64,000 nt of DNA from Thermomucor indicae-seudaticae. Lineage: Eukaryota > Mucoromycota > Mucoromycetes > Mucorales > Lichtheimiaceae. A program made the position numbers and the translations under genes. Position 1 is the stretch's first letter; every line of letters begins with the position of its first letter. The stretch lies in the NCBI GenBank assembly GCA_000787465.1, contig JSYX01000084.1, positions 1 to 64,000 on the forward strand, read 5' to 3'. The notes under the pieces were generated by a model. That model did no database searches and was not told the DNA's origin. It worked only from the letters and a program-made list of their open reading frames with translations. Shown in pieces: positions 59,856 to 64,000 of the stretch.

Positions 59856-61616
59856 ATGTCCGTTTATCCCGAAACAGCGTCCGATATACCTATGGATACG
59901 ATGGAAAAAGCATCGAGCCAATCACTTTACGGAAGAGAGTATGATCAATCTTACATGTACAATGACAATTATTATCAGAATTATGGCGACCCCCATGAGG
60001 ACCTACCTGAATCTGAAGAAGAGCGTGCTCTTGTTCGAAAGATCGATTTGTTAGTCATGCCTGTCGTCTGTCTCATCGATTTATTACAGGTTGGATTTCG
60101 CTATCTTTAACAGCAAATTTGTCGCTGAAAAACGAGCTTTTCTTTATGATTAGTTTATGGACAAATCGACAATCAATTATGCGGCTGTGATGGGATTCAA
60201 GGAAGACCTACATCTCGAAGGCGACCAATACGGCCTTCTAGGTTCAATTTTCTACCTCGGCTACCTTTTATTTCAGGTTGGTTTGGGTGGCACAAGTCGT
60301 TCCAGTCGGATGGTATTAAAGTTCAAAGTAATCGCGATCGCTTAGTTACCAAACAATTACTTTCTTCAACGCATTCCCATTGGCCGTTACATCGGCATCG
60401 TTGTCTTTCTCTGGGGTACCGTCTTGGCTTGCACAGCGACTGGCACCAACTTCTCGCAGGTGGCCGCTATGCGCTTCTTGCTTGGCTTTTTCGAGGCTGC
60501 TATTTATCCAGGTAATCCCGAATTGCATTCCCGCATACGCTGATCTTGTCTAACTGGTACAGCACTCACGTTGCTTGTGAGCACATTGTACCGTCGATCG
60601 GAACAAGTAGCTCGCTTGGGTGCCTTTTGGCTCATGAACGGTCTCGCCTTGATTATTGGTGGTCTTATTAGTTACGGTATCGGTAACATGTCCCACACAA
60701 ACGGCCTCAAAAACTGGCAATGGTAAAGCAAATGCAAAGATTTTATCGTCCAGTTTGCTCATCTTCGTATCTCTTCAGGGTTATGATCATTCTAGGTGCC
60801 ATTACAGCCTTTGTCGGCGTCTTTAGCTTCTTCTTTCTAATCGACAACCCAAAGTCGAGAGCGCTTAGCCTGAACGCCGAGCAAGAAATCCTGGTTGAAG
60901 AAAGGACACGCGACAATGCCGTTGTCCGTACAACAACCATCAAGCGAGATCATATACTAGAAGCACTCAAAGAAGTTCGCTTCTGGTGCTTTTGTTTCTC
61001 TTGCTTGCTGATTAACCTGCAAAACGGCGCCATGACCGTCTACAACACCCAGCTCACACAAAGCTTTGGTTTCACGGGTCTGCAAGCCATCTTATTGAGC
61101 GTTGGCGCTGGTGGCTCTACAGTGTTCTTCATTATCGTGGCCGTATGGTGCGTCCGCAAATTCAAGCAGACCTTGTACACCGCCGTCGGGCTTATGATCA
61201 CGGATATCATTGGTCTCATCTTGCTCATCACCATCCCGACCCCACGCGCCAAACTCGTCGGCTTTTACCTGGCCTGGGCCTACGTCGCGGCCTATGTCAT
61301 GCTCGTCACCTCCATTGCCAACAACGTCTCGGGCTACACCAAAAAGATCTTTTACAACGGTCTGCTGATGATCTTTTATACCATCGGTAACTTTTGCGGG
61401 CCCCTCATGATGGACAATAAGCAGGCTCCCACATATCTCGGCGGCATGATCGGATACATCTGCGCCAGCGCCATCGTCGTTCTCCTTTTATTGATTGCCC
61501 GCTGGCGAATGAGCGTGGTGAATCGCAGGCGATTGACCAAAACGTCATCCGTAATCACTAATGTGGAGGACGATCTCAGTGACGTTCAAGACCCAAACTT
61601 TATTTATCGTCTTTAA
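59856..61616 (+). CDS. MFS anion:cation symporter-type transporter (Dal5/Tna1-like), copy 2
   Basis: Five exons (59856-60089, 60154-60276, 60346-60511, 60563-60722, 60779-61616) give 506 aa. The N-terminal tail is Tyr/Asp/Glu-rich (YNDNYYQNYGDPHED). Transporter motifs parallel copy 1: VMPVVCLIDLLQFMDKSTINYA, GSIFYLGYLLFQLP, RFLLGFFEAAIYP, TLYRRSEQVARLG, DNPKSRALSL, TNNVSGYTKK-like SIANNVSGYTKKIFY and the DPNFIYRL end. Intron positions 1 and 2 match copy 1; copy 2 has an extra intron after AAIYP and lacks the 69-nt one, so the duplication is not recent. Substrate unknown. It converges on the Slm-like gene (111 bp between stops). Confidence 0.92.
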
Positions 61617-61727
61617 TCATATACTCTCTCTCTTAATATGTAATTTATATTACAGTGTATTCTTTATTTATTGTAACAAAAAGAAACCTTGAAAAAAGAG
61701 ACTATTGACCAGCAATGTTTGTTATCT

Positions 61728-64000
61728 TCAGTCAAGGTCCTTTCCTACTAACGGTGGTTTTGCGTTGTTTTCCAGGACAATCTCGTTGCTAAGCATAGGT
61801 TTGTAGCAGTGACTCGGAGTCCTGGAAGTAGAAGACTCGAGGGCTGGTAACGGTATATCCTCCAGCGGTGAAGGTCCTGATAGGGAGGCTACGGAGGAGC
61901 TAGACGGAGATGGAGGTGCTGAGGCCGAAGAGAAGTATACTGATGATTCTGCGTCATCAGCTGTAGAAGGCGCTGTCTGGGGTTCTTCTGAACACTTTTC
62001 GACTGCTCGTGCAGTTTTGTTGCTGGCTGTCTCATCATCCAGTTCTGGTGCAATGCTCGTCGGTGTATGGACAACAGAGGGGGCGCGTACAGTCTGTATA
62101 GAGATAACAGAAGGCGTCGAGTGCTGACTAGGTGCCCGCGACAGTGGGTACTTGTTGTTATTATTATTGCCTGTACAAGTAGTAGCAATAGCTTCGTCCT
62201 GTTCCCGGACTGACGAAGATGAAGATCCATGGGTGGAAGAAGAAGAATCCAGAAACTGTTGGATGGCTTGCGGTTGCTGTACAGGGAGAGGCCGAGATAT
62301 CGGTCCAATTCGGCCACCATTGAAGCGAGTAGAAACATCACGTAAAAGAGTACACCATGACAACAATTCTTCGTGGGAACTGGCACGGAAAGCGTAAACT
62401 TTGTCTCGCTGAAGCACTTGATTCCCTCGTCGATGAATCTCGAATGTCAAACTACTATTTGGCTGATCCACTTGTTCTGTATCAATGGAGAATACAACGG
62501 TAGTGTCCGGGATATAAATGGAACGCTCAGGCGAGACCTTGTTATCCAGCGTGAATTGATGCAGATAGCCACCTAATAGTCGTTCAGTCTATAGATATAT
62601 ACCAGCCTCTTTGAAAAGACATAATGTACAGCTTACATTGGCTGAGGACATAATAACGCTCAGTATATTGCCTACGAACTCCAATACGACGTTCAAGGAC
62701 TCCTTTGGCTAAAGTCATGACGTGTGGACTCATTTTGTTTGGATAATTGATCTTGAGATAGTCCTTTTTCGGATTCTGTTCATCGACCAGATCCTTCTTT
62801 TTGCTCTCGTAAAACCGTTGCCATTCATGATCCGGCATGAGCTGGTCCATAACAAGTTTAAAAGCTGCCGTCTCAGTATCCGCTGTACCATTCCATAAGC
62901 CAGGTGCCAGCCGTCGATAGCAGTATGCAATGGCTGGCTTGATATGTTCGAGCACGCGTGCTTCAAAGGCAGCAGTGCCCTTCTGTATTGGTACCATGAG
63001 TTCACGCATCCGGTTTTCTTCATCGACTTCTCGTTTCAGCTGGCGAAGTACATCTAGGTAGGACAGTAAAGTGAGCCATGGCTTTTCCTTCCATCTGGCT
63101 AGTATATATACAAGCATACAGAGGTTCGCTAACCAAGGATCATGTTCAACCGCTTGTCCACTGGCTGCTGCTGCCTCAGCTGCCTTACAATACTTGTTGA
63201 GCGTCGCCATGCTTTTCCGTGTGGTTTCTGCCCGTCTCAGCAATTCATCCATGACCAGGTCCGGTTCTTCCTTGAGTCCACGAATCATTTCCTTGCATTC
63301 CTTTCGTAACCTGAACAGAGCCGGAATAAAGTCATGCTGAATCTTTCTACCAAACTCCTTTTGTTCGTTGGCCAGTTGCATCGTGAGCATCTGCAGACCC
63401 GCTCGCATAGTGTTCATGGCATCTGGGCCGTCGTCATCATCGTCCCTGCCACTATTCCCTTTTACCCAAGGAAGTGCGCGGTGCGAGTAGCAGCGACTGC
63501 TCTGAAAACTAATCTTGGCTACTTCCTCCAACCAATTCGTGACAGCTTTCAAGAGATGGTGCCATTGTTGGAGACGCGCAATGATCACTTCCGCTCGGTT
63601 CAGACTAAAGATGGTCGGCATGCGCGGGTTCTTGCCGTTATTATGCTCATGATGTTCAGAAGAAGAAATCGACTTTGAGCGACCGAAAAGTCTCGACGAC
63701 TTTTTCTTTTTGGTATTGCTTTCGTTTTCGCTCTTGTATCCTTGCAGAGGACCATCTTCGTCGTGCGAATCAGAAAGTGGAGGAAGAAATCGAGTGGACT
63801 GAGTTGGACCAAACTCGTCGTCACTGGTTATAATGCTACTACTGTTGTTGCGGCCTTTGAGGTTTCGAGACGAAAACGATCGGTAAAGCGATGACGAACT
63901 CCAAAAGGCAGAATTGGATAAGGGCGGTCGGCCCTCAATTGCAAGAGGTGTCGAGCTGCTGGGCGAAGGCAGACCTCCTCCGTTCCAAGTATCTATAGTG
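61728..64000 (-). CDS. Slm1/Slm2-like PH and BAR-type protein, 5' end beyond window
   Basis: The minus frame is open from the right edge (no start codon reached) to about 62637, then a second exon (from about 62596 to 61728) ends in a stop. The N-terminal part is Ser-rich with a KKKKSSRLFGRSKS basic stretch. A BAR-like helical domain follows: VIIARLQQWHHLLKAVTNWLEEVAKI, EFGRKIQHDFIPALFRLRKECKEMIRGLKEE. The PH domain begins KGVLERRIGVRRQYTERYYVLSQ and continues LHQFTLDNKVSPERSIYIPD...VYAFRASSHEELLSWCTLLRDV. The C-terminus is low-complexity (Ser, Asn). Yeast Slm1/2 bind PI(4,5)P2 at eisosomes and relay TORC2 signals. The junction between exons (62596/62637) is 1 nt out of phase in my model, so either a base is missing or a small exon escaped me. 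Confidence 0.85.

Noticed and set aside
1..64000. CRISPR array, rRNA, prophage or biosynthetic gene cluster
   Set aside because: No regularly spaced identical short repeats, rRNA signatures, phage structural genes or PKS/NRPS/terpene synthases were found.

Overview
The window reads as nuclear DNA of a filamentous fungus, most likely an early-diverging one (Mucoromycota, Mucorales-like). This is inferred from dense short spliceosomal introns (about 55-75 nt, GTAAGT-type donors, TAG/CAG acceptors), the protein set (SCAMP, Ddi1, mitochondrial Hsp78, a Faf1/C1orf131-type ribosome factor, a GCK-III kinase, an Slm-type PH protein, MUB1/samB) and intermediate GC content. The species cannot be named from sequence alone. 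Exon models below were built by hand from splice signals, reading phase and family conservation.

Region 1 (1-20.2 kb) is gene-poor and decayed. It holds a degenerate ~125-bp tandem repeat (1.9-2.6 kb), a minus-strand ORF with only the dimerization/docking part of a PKA regulatory subunit (3.3-3.7 kb), and a long recognisable but broken copy of the largest TFIIIC subunit (7.7-14.65 kb, plus strand) with in-frame stops and 1-nt frameshifts. After it come 5.6 kb with no convincing gene, containing a zinc-knuckle-like peptide and a small inverted-repeat element.

Region 2 (20.3-28.7 kb): MUB1/samB MYND protein (+), secreted polyamine-oxidase-like flavoenzyme (-), Tvp38/VTT membrane protein (-), a 74-bp tandem repeat, and an internally duplicated coiled-coil protein (+).

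Region 3 (28.7-38.7 kb, all minus): GCK-III/Ste20 kinase, Ddi1 protease, Spt23/Mga2-like IPT-ankyrin regulator, and eIF3g.

Region 4 (39.2-49 kb): USP12/46-like deubiquitinase (+), Faf1/C1orf131-like factor (-), an unrecognised 75-aa three-exon gene (+), SCAMP (+), and mitochondrial Hsp78 (-) with a step-type heat-shock-element-like array upstream.

Region 5 (49-64 kb): tRNA-Pro(UGG) (-), transgelin/calponin protein (+), GPI-anchored PLC-like phosphodiesterase (-), two tandem Dal5-type MFS transporters (+), and an Slm1/2-like PH protein (-) running off the right edge.

Most live genes are housekeeping (proteostasis: Mub1, Ddi1, USP, Hsp78; translation and ribosome: eIF3g, Faf1, tRNA; trafficking: Tvp38, SCAMP; signalling: kinase, Slm). 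They do not form an obvious pathway cluster. Four otherwise conserved genes (eIF3g, Faf1-like, Hsp78, Slm-like) carry 1-2-nt phase discrepancies, so assembly indels must be considered before calling anything a pseudogene. I found no CRISPR array, phage, rRNA, or convincing new defence or biosynthetic system.
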